DNA from: Streptomyces zhihengii
GTDB taxonomy: Bacteria > Actinomycetota > Actinomycetes > Streptomycetales > Streptomycetaceae
Direction of reading: 5' to 3'
DNA length: 64,000 bases
NCBI RefSeq assembly: GCF_016919245.1
Contig: NZ_JAFEJA010000002.1
Span: 1,242,501-1,306,500 of the forward strand
Positions 16,593 to 24,855 of this stretch are shown here, in pieces; the first letter of the stretch is position 1, and each line of letters starts with the position of its first letter. Made by a program: the position numbers and the translations under genes. The notes under the pieces were generated by a model. It saw nothing but the letters and a program-made list of their open reading frames with translations. It did not search any database and was not told where the DNA came from.

Positions 16593-17404
16593 AGGGGAGC
16601 CGGCTCGTCGTCGAGGGCGTCACCCTCACCGCCGGGGCACGGCGGCTGGCCGAGGACGTCTCGCTGACCGCGGAGCGGGGCGAGGTCGTGGGACTGATCG
16701 GCCCCAACGGCAGCGGCAAGTCCAGCCTGCTCAGGTGCGTCTACCGGATCCTGCGCCCCGACTCCGGGACGGTGCGCGTGGACGGTGCCGACGCCTGGAC
16801 GCTGCCCGTGCGGCAGGTGGCGCGGACCCTGGCCGCCGTGGTGCAGGACGCCGCGACGGACGTCGACCTGGCCGTGCGCGAGGTGGTGGCGATGGGACGC
16901 GCGCCCCACAAGCGCCTCCTCGACGGCGACACCGCCGACGACCGCCGCCTGATCGCGTCGTCCCTCGCCGCGGTGGACGCGCTCCACCTGGCGGACCGGC
17001 CCTACGACCGCCTCTCCGGCGGCGAACGCCAGCGTGTCCTCGTGGCGCGGGCGCTCACCCAGCAGCCCGCGCTCCTCGTGCTGGACGAGCCCACCAACCA
17101 CCTGGACATCCGCCACCAGCTCGACATCCTGGGCGTCCTGCGCCGACTGCCCGCGACCGTGCTGGTGGCCCTGCACGACCTCAACCTGGCGGCCGGCTTC
17201 TGCGACCGCCTGTACGTGCTGTGCGACGGCCGGGTCGTCGCCTCGGGCCCGCCCGCCGACGTCCTCACCCCCGCGCTGCTCCAGGAGGTCTACGGGGTGG
17301 ACGCGGAGGTCGCCGTCCACCCCCGCACCGGGACCCCGCAGGTCACCTTCCTGCCCGGCGGCGGCCCCCGGCCGCCTGCCGCGCCGCACCCGGCGACGGG
17401 CTGA
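16589..17404 (+). CDS. btuD: Cobalamin ABC transporter ATPase
   Basis: A 271-residue ABC ATPase of the FecE/BtuD type that powers the permease. Walker A is GPNGSGKSS, the Q-loop AAVVQDAATDVDLAV, the signature LSGGERQRV, Walker B LLVLDEPTNHLD and the switch His LHDLNLAAGFCDRL. GTG at 16589 overlaps the permease stop by four bases. The last 25 residues are a Pro-rich tail outside the domain. Downstream, short GGCCGGTCCGTCTC-like copies fill the spacer before the convergent APC permease. Confidence 0.88.
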   Translation: MKGSRLVVEGVTLTAGARRLAEDVSLTAERGEVVGLIGPNGSGKSSLLRCVYRILRPDSGTVRVDGADAWTLPVRQVARTLAAVVQDAATDVDLAVREVVAMGRAPHKRLLDGDTADDRRLIASSLAAVDALHLADRPYDRLSGGERQRVLVARALTQQPALLVLDEPTNHLDIRHQLDILGVLRRLPATVLVALHDLNLAAGFCDRLYVLCDGRVVASGPPADVLTPALLQEVYGVDAEVAVHPRTGTPQVTFLPGGGPRPPAAPHPATG

Positions 17405-17532
17405 CCCGCCGTCGGGCACGGGCACGGGCGACGGGGCCGAGGTCTCCCACCGCGCGTGTCCGGCGGGCGGCCTGCCTCCCGTCGCGTCCGGCGGCCGGTC
17501 CGTCTCCCGTCACGTCGGGGGGCCGGTCCGTC

Positions 17533-19485
17533 TCAGCCCAGGTCGGGCAGACGGTCCGCCTCCAGGGCTTCGATGGCGTGCGAGGCGTTGAACGGCAGGA
17601 TCGTGACCGCGACGTGCGGCAGTCGCTCCAGGGTCTTCGCCATCTTCTCGCCGGTGCCCCGGTGGAGGAGCTTGCCGAGGGCGGTGGCGTACATCCGCCG
17701 GGGCACGAGGACCGTCAGGGAGGTGTCGCCGTCCTGCGTGGTCCGCACGGCCAGTTCGCGCATCGCGTGCCGCAGCCGGCGGTCGGGGCAGGCCACCAGT
17801 TCCAGGTCGACCGAGGTCGCGTTCGTCGACGCCCAGCGGGCGGACAGGCGGCGGGCGTGTGCCTCGTCGATGGCGAAGTGCACCGCACGCACGTTGTCGG
17901 GCCGCAGCTCATGGGCGTAGCGCAGGGCCTTGAGGGTGGCGAGGTCGAGCGTCTCGACGAGGACGAACACCTGGTGGCGGCGTGTGCGCGGCCGGTCCGC
18001 GCCCGTGGGCAGCCGCTCCAGGGCGGCGGCCTCGCGCCGGTACTCGCGGTTGATCCGGATGAGCACCCAGACCCCGAGCGGGAAGACCACCACGACCAGC
18101 CACGCGCCTTCGGTGAATTTCGTGACGGCGAAGATCAGCACGACGGAGGCGGACACGATCGCCGCGAGCGCGTTGACCGCGATCTTCACCCGGCGCAACC
18201 GCTCGCGCCCGCGCAGATGGTGGGCGGTGAGACCGGCCCCGGCCATGGTGAACGCGGTGAACACACCGATCGCGTAGAGGGCCACCAGCTTGTCCACACT
18301 GGCGCCCGTGACGAGCAGCAGCGCCAGGGAGAGGGCGGAGAGCGTGACGATCCCGTTGGAGAAGGCCAGCCGGTGCCCGCGCCGGGTGAGCATGCGCGGC
18401 AGGAACCGGTCCTGCGCGACGAAACTGGCCAGGAACGGGAAGCCGGTGAACGGGGTGTTGGCACCGGTGTAGAGCACCAGCGCGGTCGCGAGCTGCACGA
18501 AGACCAGCCCGATCGTCCCGGCCGTACCGTCGCCGAAGGCGAGCCGTGCCTCCTGCGCGATGACCGTCGGGGTGCCGTCGGTGTACGGCACGGCGTGGGT
18601 GACGTGCGCGAGGGTGGAGACGCCCAGCACCAGCGCGGCGAGCACACAGCTCATGGTGACGAGGGTGCGCCGGGCGTTGCGGCCCTGCGGCTCGCGGAAG
18701 GCGGAGATGCCGTTCGAGATCGCTTCGAGCCCGGTGAGGGACGAGCCGCCGTTGGCGAAGGAGCGCAGCACGATGAAGAGCGAGGCGCCGTACAGCCAGC
18801 CGTCGCCGGGCGTGCCCAGCGGCACCACACCCGGGGCGTTCAGATCGGCGTGCGGCAGCCCGCCCGTCAGGGCGCGCACCGCCGCGACGAGGAACACCAG
18901 GCCCATCGCGGCGATGAACAGATAGGCCGGCAGCGCGAACATCCGGCCCGCCTCGCGGACCCCGCGCAGATTCCCGTAGCCGAGCAGCACGATCATCGCC
19001 ACGGAGACCGGCAACTGGAGATGGTCGAGCCCCGTCCAGCCGTCGCCGACCAGGTGCGCGAGTGAGATCAGCGCGTTCGTGCCGGCCGACACCTGCACGG
19101 CGACGGTGACGATGTAGTCGACCAGCAGGGCCACGGCGGCGACCTGCGCGACGTCCGGCCCGAAGTTCTCCCGGGCCACCACGTAGGAGCCACCGGCCCG
19201 GGTGTAGATCGTGACGACGTCGCTGTAGCAGAGCGTCAGAAGCAGCAGCACCAGCAGGATCGCGCCGGTCACCGGCATCACCAGGGTGAAGGCGGCCGCT
19301 CCGACGACGGGCACCAGCGTACGGAGCATCTGCTCCGAGCCGTAGGCCGACGAACTGATGCAGTCGGACGCGAGCACGCCGAGCGCCGTCCGGTTGCCCA
19401 GCTTCTCCTCGCCGGCACGTTCGGTGGTGAGCGGCTTGCCGAGGAGCCGCCGCTTGACGCGGTACATCGGCCGATCAAGGGTCAT
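17533..19485 (-). CDS. APC-superfamily permease with cytoplasmic C-domain
   Basis: A 650-residue membrane transporter. The N-terminal 460 residues hold about twelve transmembrane segments with the APC start region LASDCISSSAYGSEQMLRTLVPVVGAAAF and YSDVVTIYTRAGGSYVVARENFGP. After the last helix (WLVVVVFPLGVWVLIRINREYRREAAAL) a soluble domain of about 170 residues follows (RRHQVFVLVETLDLATLKALRYAHELRPDNVRAVHFAIDE), which looks like a universal-stress-protein-type fold as in KUP/DUF-type APC transporters. ATG at 19485. An amino-acid or potassium-like substrate is possible, not resolved. Confidence 0.8.
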   Translation of the reverse strand: MTLDRPMYRVKRRLLGKPLTTERAGEEKLGNRTALGVLASDCISSSAYGSEQMLRTLVPVVGAAAFTLVMPVTGAILLVLLLLTLCYSDVVTIYTRAGGSYVVARENFGPDVAQVAAVALLVDYIVTVAVQVSAGTNALISLAHLVGDGWTGLDHLQLPVSVAMIVLLGYGNLRGVREAGRMFALPAYLFIAAMGLVFLVAAVRALTGGLPHADLNAPGVVPLGTPGDGWLYGASLFIVLRSFANGGSSLTGLEAISNGISAFREPQGRNARRTLVTMSCVLAALVLGVSTLAHVTHAVPYTDGTPTVIAQEARLAFGDGTAGTIGLVFVQLATALVLYTGANTPFTGFPFLASFVAQDRFLPRMLTRRGHRLAFSNGIVTLSALSLALLLVTGASVDKLVALYAIGVFTAFTMAGAGLTAHHLRGRERLRRVKIAVNALAAIVSASVVLIFAVTKFTEGAWLVVVVFPLGVWVLIRINREYRREAAALERLPTGADRPRTRRHQVFVLVETLDLATLKALRYAHELRPDNVRAVHFAIDEAHARRLSARWASTNATSVDLELVACPDRRLRHAMRELAVRTTQDGDTSLTVLVPRRMYATALGKLLHRGTGEKMAKTLERLPHVAVTILPFNASHAIEALEADRLPDLG

Positions 19486-19661
19486 GCGTCCATCACAGCG
19501 GTCGGCCGGGCCGGGACCGCGCAGGCACCACCGGCGGCCACCCGCACAGCCCGGCCGGACCGGGCGTTCGCGGCCGGGGTCCGCCGCGCCCGCCCACCGC
19601 CGCGCCACCGGGAGCCCCGGCCGCCTCCGAGCGGTGGGGCGGCCGCCACTAGGGTGGTGGC

Positions 19662-20030
19662 ATGCCGCCACGGATGAGCCTGCGCGCGATCACCCTCGAC
19701 TGCTCCGACGTGCCGGCTCTGGCGGCCTTCTACCAGCAGGCCACGGGCCTCGACCCGCACCCGGAGTCGCACGCGGAATTCGCCGGCCTCACCGACGGGA
19801 ACGGTCTGCTCCTCGGCTTCCAGCGCGTGGACGGCTACCGCGCCCCCCGCTGGCCCGACCAGGGCGTGCCCCAGCAGATCCATCTCGACTTCGCGGTCGA
19901 CGACTTGGACGAGGCGGAGGCCCGCCTGCTGGAACTGGGCGCGGGCAAGCCGGATCACCAGCCGGACGAGAACCGGTGGCGGGTGCTGACCGATCCCGCC
20001 GGGCATCCCTTCTGCCTGGTGAGAGGCTGA
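19662..20030 (+). CDS. VOC-family (glyoxalase-like) protein
   Basis: A 122-residue protein of the vicinal oxygen chelate fold. Two beta-alpha-beta-beta-beta units are visible: ITLDCSDVPALAAFYQQATGLDP...GLLLGFQRV and QQIHLDFAVDDLDEAEARLLELGA...VLTDPAGHPFCLV. The His of HLDFAV and the closing PAGHPFCL are typical of members often labelled glyoxalase/bleomycin-resistance-like. No metal-site set can be fully assigned, so the reaction is unknown. It precedes the GNAT gene by 54 bases on the same strand. Confidence 0.8.
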   Translation: MPPRMSLRAITLDCSDVPALAAFYQQATGLDPHPESHAEFAGLTDGNGLLLGFQRVDGYRAPRWPDQGVPQQIHLDFAVDDLDEAEARLLELGAGKPDHQPDENRWRVLTDPAGHPFCLVRG

Positions 20031-20084
20031 CCGCGCCGTGCGCGAAAGGGCTGTGCGCAGCACGAAGGGGAGGGGGACGAAGGC

Positions 20085-20651
20085 ATGGACGTGGTTCTGA
20101 CCGAGGCGGATCTGACGCTGCGACCGTGGACGGCACGGGACGCCGACGCCCTGCTGTCCCTGGCCGGTGACAGGGAACTGCGCCGCTGGACGTCGCACCG
20201 AGTGGACGACCTGGAGGACGCGGCGCGCTGGATCGCCGCGCAGGAGACGGGGTGGCGGACACGGGAGCGGCTCAGCTTCGCGATGGTCGCCCGCGGGCGG
20301 ATCGCGGGCCACATCGTGCTCAAGCAGCCCTCGGGGCCGCGCGGCGTGGCGGAGATCGGCTACTGGACCGGCGCGCCCGCCCGCGGCCAGGGGGTCGCCT
20401 CTCGGGCGCTTGCGATGCTGACGCTGTGGGCCTTCGATCCCGCCCGGGGGGAGGGCCCCACCCGGCTGGAGCTGGTGCACAACGCGGGCAATCCCGCCTC
20501 CTGCCGGGTAGCGGAGAAGGCGGGCTACGCCCTTCAGGCCGTGCTCCCGCCCCGCCCGCCACACCCCCTCGAAGGCCATCTGCACGCCCGGGACCGCGGG
20601 GCCGCCCCCGCGCGTGGCGTACCCCGCGCGCCCGGAGCGGGCGCGGCCTGA
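20085..20651 (+). CDS. GNAT-family N-acetyltransferase
   Basis: A 188-residue acetyltransferase of the RimJ/RimL-like group. The order TLRPWTARDADALLSLAGD, FAMVARGRIAGHIVLKQP, AEIGYWTGAPARGQGVASRALAMLTLWAF (acetyl-CoA loop RGQGVASRA) and LVHNAGNPASCRVAEKAGY is complete. The last 35 residues are Pro/Arg-rich. ATG at 20085 follows GGAGGGGGACGAAGG. It may be co-transcribed with the VOC gene. The acceptor (protein N-terminus or small amine) is unknown. It converges on the polyprenyl synthase gene with only 2 bases between stops. Confidence 0.82.
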   Translation: MDVVLTEADLTLRPWTARDADALLSLAGDRELRRWTSHRVDDLEDAARWIAAQETGWRTRERLSFAMVARGRIAGHIVLKQPSGPRGVAEIGYWTGAPARGQGVASRALAMLTLWAFDPARGEGPTRLELVHNAGNPASCRVAEKAGYALQAVLPPRPPHPLEGHLHARDRGAAPARGVPRAPGAGAA

Positions 20652-20653
20652 AC

Positions 20654-21730
20654 TCACAGGGCGCGCTGAGCGCCCCACAGCGGCAGCCGCTCGAAGAACT
20701 CGACGGCGTCGTCCCGCCACCGGCCCCGCCAGGAGGCCGCCACCGCGCTCGCGCTCTCCGCGCCACGGCGGATCTCCGCGCGCAGGTGCTCGTCGACGCC
20801 GTGGCGCCGGGCGATGTCCTGCACCCGGGCGACGGTCTCCGGCGGGCAGCCGGGGGCGTCGAGAGCCTCCTGGACCAGCTCCCGCTCCCCACCGCTCGCC
20901 GCCGCCAGCACGGCGCACACCGCGTAGCTTCGCCGGCCGGACCGCAGATCCGATCCGGCAGGCTTGCCGATCAGCGCGGCGTCCCCGAACAGGTCCAGGT
21001 AGTCGTCGCGCATCTGTCCGCTCACCCCCACGAGCCGCGCGTACCGGGCCAGTTCCTCCCCGTGGGCGTCCGGGTCCCCGCCGGCCGCGAGGAGACCGAG
21101 CCGCAGCGGGGCGAGCAGTGAGTACCGGGCGGTCTTGTAATCCGACACCGTGTCCAGCGCCTCACGGCCGGGGACCGGGCCGAAGTCGCGCTCCAGATCG
21201 AGGAACTGCCCGATCACCGTGTCCGCCGCGGCCGACGCGTGCACGGCTGCCATCGCCTGCCGCAGCGGCGCGGGCACCGGCGCGTCGAGCAGCACCCGTA
21301 CCGACAGGAACGCCGCCAGGTCACCGGCCAGCACCGCAAGCCCCAGCGCCGTCTGCGGGCGCTCCGGGAACCGCTCCTGGTAGGCGTAGTACACCGACGG
21401 CGCCCCCCGGCGCACGGGGGAGTCGTCGATGATGTCGTCGTGGATCAGCCCGTGGGTCTGGAGCAGTTCGATGCTGATCGCGGCCGCGTCCGCACCGGCC
21501 ACCGCCTCGTCGGTCACCAGCCGCGCCGCCTCGTGCACCAGCGCGACCCGCAGCCGTTTCCCGCCGCGCAGCGACATGTCCCGCACCAGGTCCAGAGCCT
21601 CGGGCACGAACGAACTCCGCGGCAGCGCCTGCCCGCCCACCGCGGTGAAGTACTCCGCGAACAACGCGTCGAAGCGCTCCCGGTGCCCGGCGAGCCGCTC
21701 GCGGACACCGGCCGAGGTCTGCACAGTCAC
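20654..21730 (-). CDS. Polyprenyl (isoprenyl) diphosphate synthase
   Basis: A 358-residue trans-prenyltransferase that condenses isopentenyl diphosphate with allylic diphosphates. The first Asp-rich motif DDIID is at residues 98-102 in HGLIHDDIIDDSPVRRGAPS and the second is DDYLD in SGQMRDDYLDLFGD; GGKRLRVALVHEAAR is the upstream basic site. GTG at 21730 has GGGAGAG upstream. No terpene cyclase, phytoene synthase or quinone gene is nearby, so the product chain length and pathway are open. Its stop lies 2 bases from that of the GNAT gene. Confidence 0.85.
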   Translation of the reverse strand: MTVQTSAGVRERLAGHRERFDALFAEYFTAVGGQALPRSSFVPEALDLVRDMSLRGGKRLRVALVHEAARLVTDEAVAGADAAAISIELLQTHGLIHDDIIDDSPVRRGAPSVYYAYQERFPERPQTALGLAVLAGDLAAFLSVRVLLDAPVPAPLRQAMAAVHASAAADTVIGQFLDLERDFGPVPGREALDTVSDYKTARYSLLAPLRLGLLAAGGDPDAHGEELARYARLVGVSGQMRDDYLDLFGDAALIGKPAGSDLRSGRRSYAVCAVLAAASGGERELVQEALDAPGCPPETVARVQDIARRHGVDEHLRAEIRRGAESASAVAASWRGRWRDDAVEFFERLPLWGAQRAL

Positions 21731-21891
21731 TGCTCTCCCAGGTTCCCGACACCACTGCCCCCGACGCCCGCCCGGCGGACACGCCCCGGTGCCCGCCATC
21801 CTACGGACCGCGCCCGCCCGGCCCGCCCGGGGCGTCGCCGCCCGGCTCCGGGCCGGCGCCGCCGGTGGCGCCCGGGAGGAGCGAACGCCGT

Positions 21892-21930
21892 ACGGGCCGG
21901 GTCTCCCCCCGTCTCCGAGACCCGGCCCGT
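21892..21930 (-). terminator. Strong hairpin terminator
   Basis: ACGGGCCGGGTCTC (21892-21905) pairs perfectly with GAGACCCGGCCCGT (21917-21930) across an 11-base loop. It lies 70 bases downstream of the tendamistat-like gene on the minus strand and before the polyprenyl synthase gene. Confidence 0.8.
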
Positions 21931-22002
21931 GTCCCCCGTGGCAACGCCTGCGTCTCCTCTCTCAGGAGATCGCGAGGACCCGCAGGCGGTGGTGGTCCGG
22001 TG

Positions 22003-22335
22003 TCAGCAGACGGCCGTCCGGTCGTAGGTACCCAGGATGCCCTCGTAGGTGTACGTGCGGTGGGAACCCGCCGACAGCGTGTAGCAGGGGCTGTCGGGGG
22101 CGGAGTTCACGACGACCTGCACCCGCATGGTGCGGCCGCAGCCGTTGGACAGGGAGACGAAGAAGCCGTCGACCTGGCCCTCGACGTAGCGCCCGATGCA
22201 CGCGGGCGCGGTGCCGCCCGCCGTCGGCTGCGCCGTGGCGGCCTGAGCGGCGCCCGCCGGAACGATCAGCAGGCCGCCGGCGACGGCGGCGCCCGACGCG
22301 GCCGCGGCCGCCTTGCGCAGGAACGGTGATGCCAT
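22003..22335 (-). CDS. Secreted tendamistat-like (alpha-amylase inhibitor-type) protein
   Basis: A 110-residue exported protein. Residues 1-32 are a signal peptide ending near AAQA. The mature part has four Cys at 46, 66, 84 and 110. The stretch NGCGRTMRVQVVV...PCYTLSAGSHRTYT..G.LG ending in a C-terminal Cys matches, from memory, the layout of Streptomyces tendamistat (NGC.ETVTVKVVY...LCYAVAPG). The second-to-third Cys spacing is identical (18), while the first loop is four longer and lacks the Trp-Arg-Tyr inhibitory triplet. It may thus bind another partner. ATG at 22335 has GAGGGAGAA upstream. Confidence 0.6.
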   Translation of the reverse strand: MASPFLRKAAAAASGAAVAGGLLIVPAGAAQAATAQPTAGGTAPACIGRYVEGQVDGFFVSLSNGCGRTMRVQVVVNSAPDSPCYTLSAGSHRTYTYEGILGTYDRTAVC

Positions 22336-22359
22336 GTCGCGTTCTCCCTCGTGAGCGAT

Positions 22360-22404
22360 GGTGGTCCCGGGAACGGTGGTCCCGGGAATGGTGGTCCCGG
22401 GAAC
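22360..22404. repeat. Three 15-bp tandem repeats in a 5' leader
   Basis: GGTGGTCCCGGGAA(C/T) is repeated exactly three times without gaps (22360, 22375, 22390). The array lies 25-69 bases before the start of the tendamistat-like gene, so it is in its leader or promoter. Each copy carries the palindrome TCCCGGGA. Confidence 0.85.
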
Positions 22405-22482
22405 AGAGTGGATGTCCGGCCGGCGGGCGGGCGACGTGATTTGGCCTAGCCCGAACAACGGCATTCGGGACAGGCTCGGGGC

Positions 22483-23490
22483 ATGCCGTTACGCATCCAC
22501 TTCACCGCCGAGGACCTCGCCCGCACCCGACTGGCGGACGGTCTGCGTCCCATGCTGGAGTTGGACATCGCGGTGCGGCTCCTCCAGGAGGGAAGCCATC
22601 CGACCCGGTTCGGGCCGTGGCGCCGGGAATCGTTCCGGCGCCTGTCGCCCGGAGCGAGGGGCCTGTTCGACCTGATCCCGCCGACAGGCTGGACGGTGGG
22701 CTTCCTCGACCATGCGACGGCGGACACCATGGACGAGGCGCTGGAACGCGTCCGGTCCACCTCCGCCGCGGATCTCCGCGGGGACATGGAGACCTGGGCG
22801 GCGCGGGCGGGGCGGCGGCCCGTCCCGGCATGGACAAGGTCACTCGGCAGCGACAAGCGGCTGCTGGCGGAACTGGCGGACACGACGGCCCACACCTACC
22901 GGCAGATCATCGCCCCCTACCGGCGGCAACTCGACACCCTCTGCGGCGCGGACCAGGCGATGCGCAGACGTCAGCTCACCCACCACGGGCTGCATCACCT
23001 GTTCTCCCGGCTCAATCCCCGCTGCATCCGGTGGAGACCACCCGTGCTGGAACTCACCATGGCGTCAGGAACGGACGGCGACATCCATCTCTCCGGCCGC
23101 GGCCTGCTGCTGATCCCGTCGGTCTTCGGGGCCGTGTACCCGGCGGTGGACGACACCGGGGACCAGCCATGGCTGACGTACCCGGTCGGGCCCGGTGAGA
23201 CCGGCGACTTCCTGCTGCCCACGGACACCGCGCGGGCCCTCGGCACGGCCCCGGACTCGCTGACCGCACTCCTCGGCCACACCCGTGCCATCGTGCTGTG
23301 GACCATCGCGCACCGGCCGAGCCGCACCACCACCGAACTCGCCCGCCTCGCCGGCATCTCCTCGGCGAGCGCGAGCCAGCATGCCACCGTCCTGCGCACC
23401 GCCGGTCTGGTCACCACCCTCCGCCACCACAACACCGCCCTCCACTCCCTCAGCCCGCTGGGTGCCGGCCTGCTCGGCACCGCGTCCTGA
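22483..23490 (+). CDS. ArsR-type winged-helix regulator
   Basis: A 335-residue regulator of the large ArsR-like group in Streptomyces. The N-terminal 250 residues are a helical/beta sensing domain without known motif (RIHFTAEDLARTRLADG at the start is a group signature). The C-terminal HTH reads LLGHTRAIVLWTIAHRPSRTTTELARLAGISSASASQHATVLRTAGLVTTLR (about residues 263-320). ATG at 22483. It is divergent from the tendamistat-like gene across a 147-base spacer and may control it, which is inference from position only. Confidence 0.78.
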   Translation: MPLRIHFTAEDLARTRLADGLRPMLELDIAVRLLQEGSHPTRFGPWRRESFRRLSPGARGLFDLIPPTGWTVGFLDHATADTMDEALERVRSTSAADLRGDMETWAARAGRRPVPAWTRSLGSDKRLLAELADTTAHTYRQIIAPYRRQLDTLCGADQAMRRRQLTHHGLHHLFSRLNPRCIRWRPPVLELTMASGTDGDIHLSGRGLLLIPSVFGAVYPAVDDTGDQPWLTYPVGPGETGDFLLPTDTARALGTAPDSLTALLGHTRAIVLWTIAHRPSRTTTELARLAGISSASASQHATVLRTAGLVTTLRHHNTALHSLSPLGAGLLGTAS

Positions 23491-23506
23491 CCCCGGAGCG
23501 CCGGGG
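23491..23506. terminator. Short hairpin between convergent genes
   Basis: CCCCGG AGCG CCGGGG forms a 6-bp stem with a 4-base loop directly after the ArsR-type gene's stop. It could end transcription from that side. Weak on its own. Confidence 0.35.
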
Positions 23507-23535
23507 GCTTCGGCTCTCCGCAGCCCTCGCCGGGG

Positions 23536-23874
23536 CTACGTCCACACGACGGCCACGACCGCCGCCGCCGCGGTGAACGTCGCCACCGCGAAGAAGGCCC
23601 ACGGCCGCCGGTCGCGCATGCCGGCGAGTGCGGTCGCCGCCACCAGGACGTCCAGGGCCAGCTTCACCCCCGTCTTCGGGCCGTCCACCGGAAGGTCCAG
23701 GGATATCCGGGTCCAGACGAGCCCGGTGCCGGTGACGAGCTGGACGACCGCGCTGGTCACCATGTAGCCGCCCGTCACCGGGTCCTTGGCTCTCAACTGG
23801 TAGAAGACGCCGCCCAGGAGGGCGGCGAACCCGAAGAGGTGGAAGACGAGGAACACGTACCGGAGGGTCTCCAT
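23536..23874 (-). CDS. Small four-helix membrane protein
   Basis: A 112-residue integral membrane protein with four predicted helices: YVFLVFHLFGFAALLGGVFY, YMVTSAVVQLVTGTGLVWT, TGVKLALDVLVAATALAGM and WAFFAVATFTAAAAVVAVVW. The charged loops are short. The HLFGFAALLGG start recalls small heme-less cousins of membrane cytochrome subunits, but no ligand set is conserved. It is the last gene behind the SigJ-like/NDH-2-like operon (81-base gap), so it may belong to it. Function unknown. Confidence 0.7.
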   Translation of the reverse strand: METLRYVFLVFHLFGFAALLGGVFYQLRAKDPVTGGYMVTSAVVQLVTGTGLVWTRISLDLPVDGPKTGVKLALDVLVAATALAGMRDRRPWAFFAVATFTAAAAVVAVVWT

Positions 23875-23955
23875 ACCAGTGATCTCTCTCGTGGGTCGGA
23901 ACGAGTCGGCGATGAGGTGTCACAACCGCGTGCGGGCACCGCGGTGCCAGGGGGT

Positions 23956-24855
23956 TCAGCGCAGGGTGAGCGGGGTCTCGGAGGCGATGCGGGACAGCTT
24001 CTCGGGGTTGCGGACGGCGTACAGGCCGGTGATGCGGCCGGCCTCCACATGGGCCGCGAGGATGCCGTCCAGCACGCCGTCCAGGTGGATCGCCAGCGCC
24101 GGGCCGCCGTTGACCATGGTGGGGACGAGGGTGATCGGGACCGTGTTCCTGCCGAGGCCGCCGGTCAGCAGGCGGGCCACCTTGCCGGCGCCGACGACCG
24201 GCCGCAGCGCGGCGTGCTTCACACCGCCGCCGTCGCCCATGTAGACGACGTCGGGTGCGAGCACGTCGAGCAGCCCTTGCAGGTCCCCGCCCTCCAGCGC
24301 CCGCACGAACGACTCCACCGCCGCCCGCGTCTGGCGCTGCGAGATCACCGCGCGCGGACGCCGGGCGTCCACGTGGCGGCGGGCGCGGTGGGCGATCTGG
24401 CGGACGGCGGACGGGGACTTGCCGACCGCCGCCGCGATCTCGTCGTAGTCGACGTCGAAGACCTCGCGCAGCACGAAGACGGCCCGCTCGGTCGGTGACA
24501 AGGTCTCCAGCACCAGCATCACGGCCATCGACACGCTCTCGGCGAGCTCCACGTCCTCGGCCACGTCCGGTGTGGTCAGCAGGGGTTCCGGCAGCCACGG
24601 GCCCACATAGGACTCCTTGCGCCGGGACATGGTGCGCAGCCGGTTGAGCGCCTGCCGGGTCGTGATCCGGACCAGGTACGCGCGCCGGTCGCGCACCTGG
24701 CCGAGGTCGACCTCGACCCATCGCAGCCAGGTCTCCTGGAGGACGTCCTCGGCATCGGCGGCCGAGCCGAGCATCTCGTAGGCGACGGTGAAGAGCAGGT
24801 TGCGCAGGGCGACGAAGGTCTCGGTCGCCCCGTCGGCGGTGTGTTCCTCAGTCAT
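23956..24855 (-). CDS. SigJ-like ECF sigma factor with SnoaL-like C-domain
   Basis: A 299-residue sigma factor of the ECF group that carries its own regulatory tail. Region 2 is LLFTVAYEMLGSAADAEDVLQETWLRW...RAYLVRITTRQALNRLR. Region 4 is LSPTERAVFVLREVFDVDYDEIAAAVGKSPSAVRQIAHRARRHV. From about residue 180 a SnoaL/NTF2-like domain follows (VESFVRALEGGDLQGLLDVLAPDVVYMGDGGG...NPEKLSRI), as in SigJ. ATG at 24855 overlaps the upstream oxidoreductase stop by four bases (ATGA). In related systems the tail replaces a separate anti-sigma factor (family knowledge). Confidence 0.88.
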   Translation of the reverse strand: MTEEHTADGATETFVALRNLLFTVAYEMLGSAADAEDVLQETWLRWVEVDLGQVRDRRAYLVRITTRQALNRLRTMSRRKESYVGPWLPEPLLTTPDVAEDVELAESVSMAVMLVLETLSPTERAVFVLREVFDVDYDEIAAAVGKSPSAVRQIAHRARRHVDARRPRAVISQRQTRAAVESFVRALEGGDLQGLLDVLAPDVVYMGDGGGVKHAALRPVVGAGKVARLLTGGLGRNTVPITLVPTMVNGGPALAIHLDGVLDGILAAHVEAGRITGLYAVRNPEKLSRIASETPLTLR

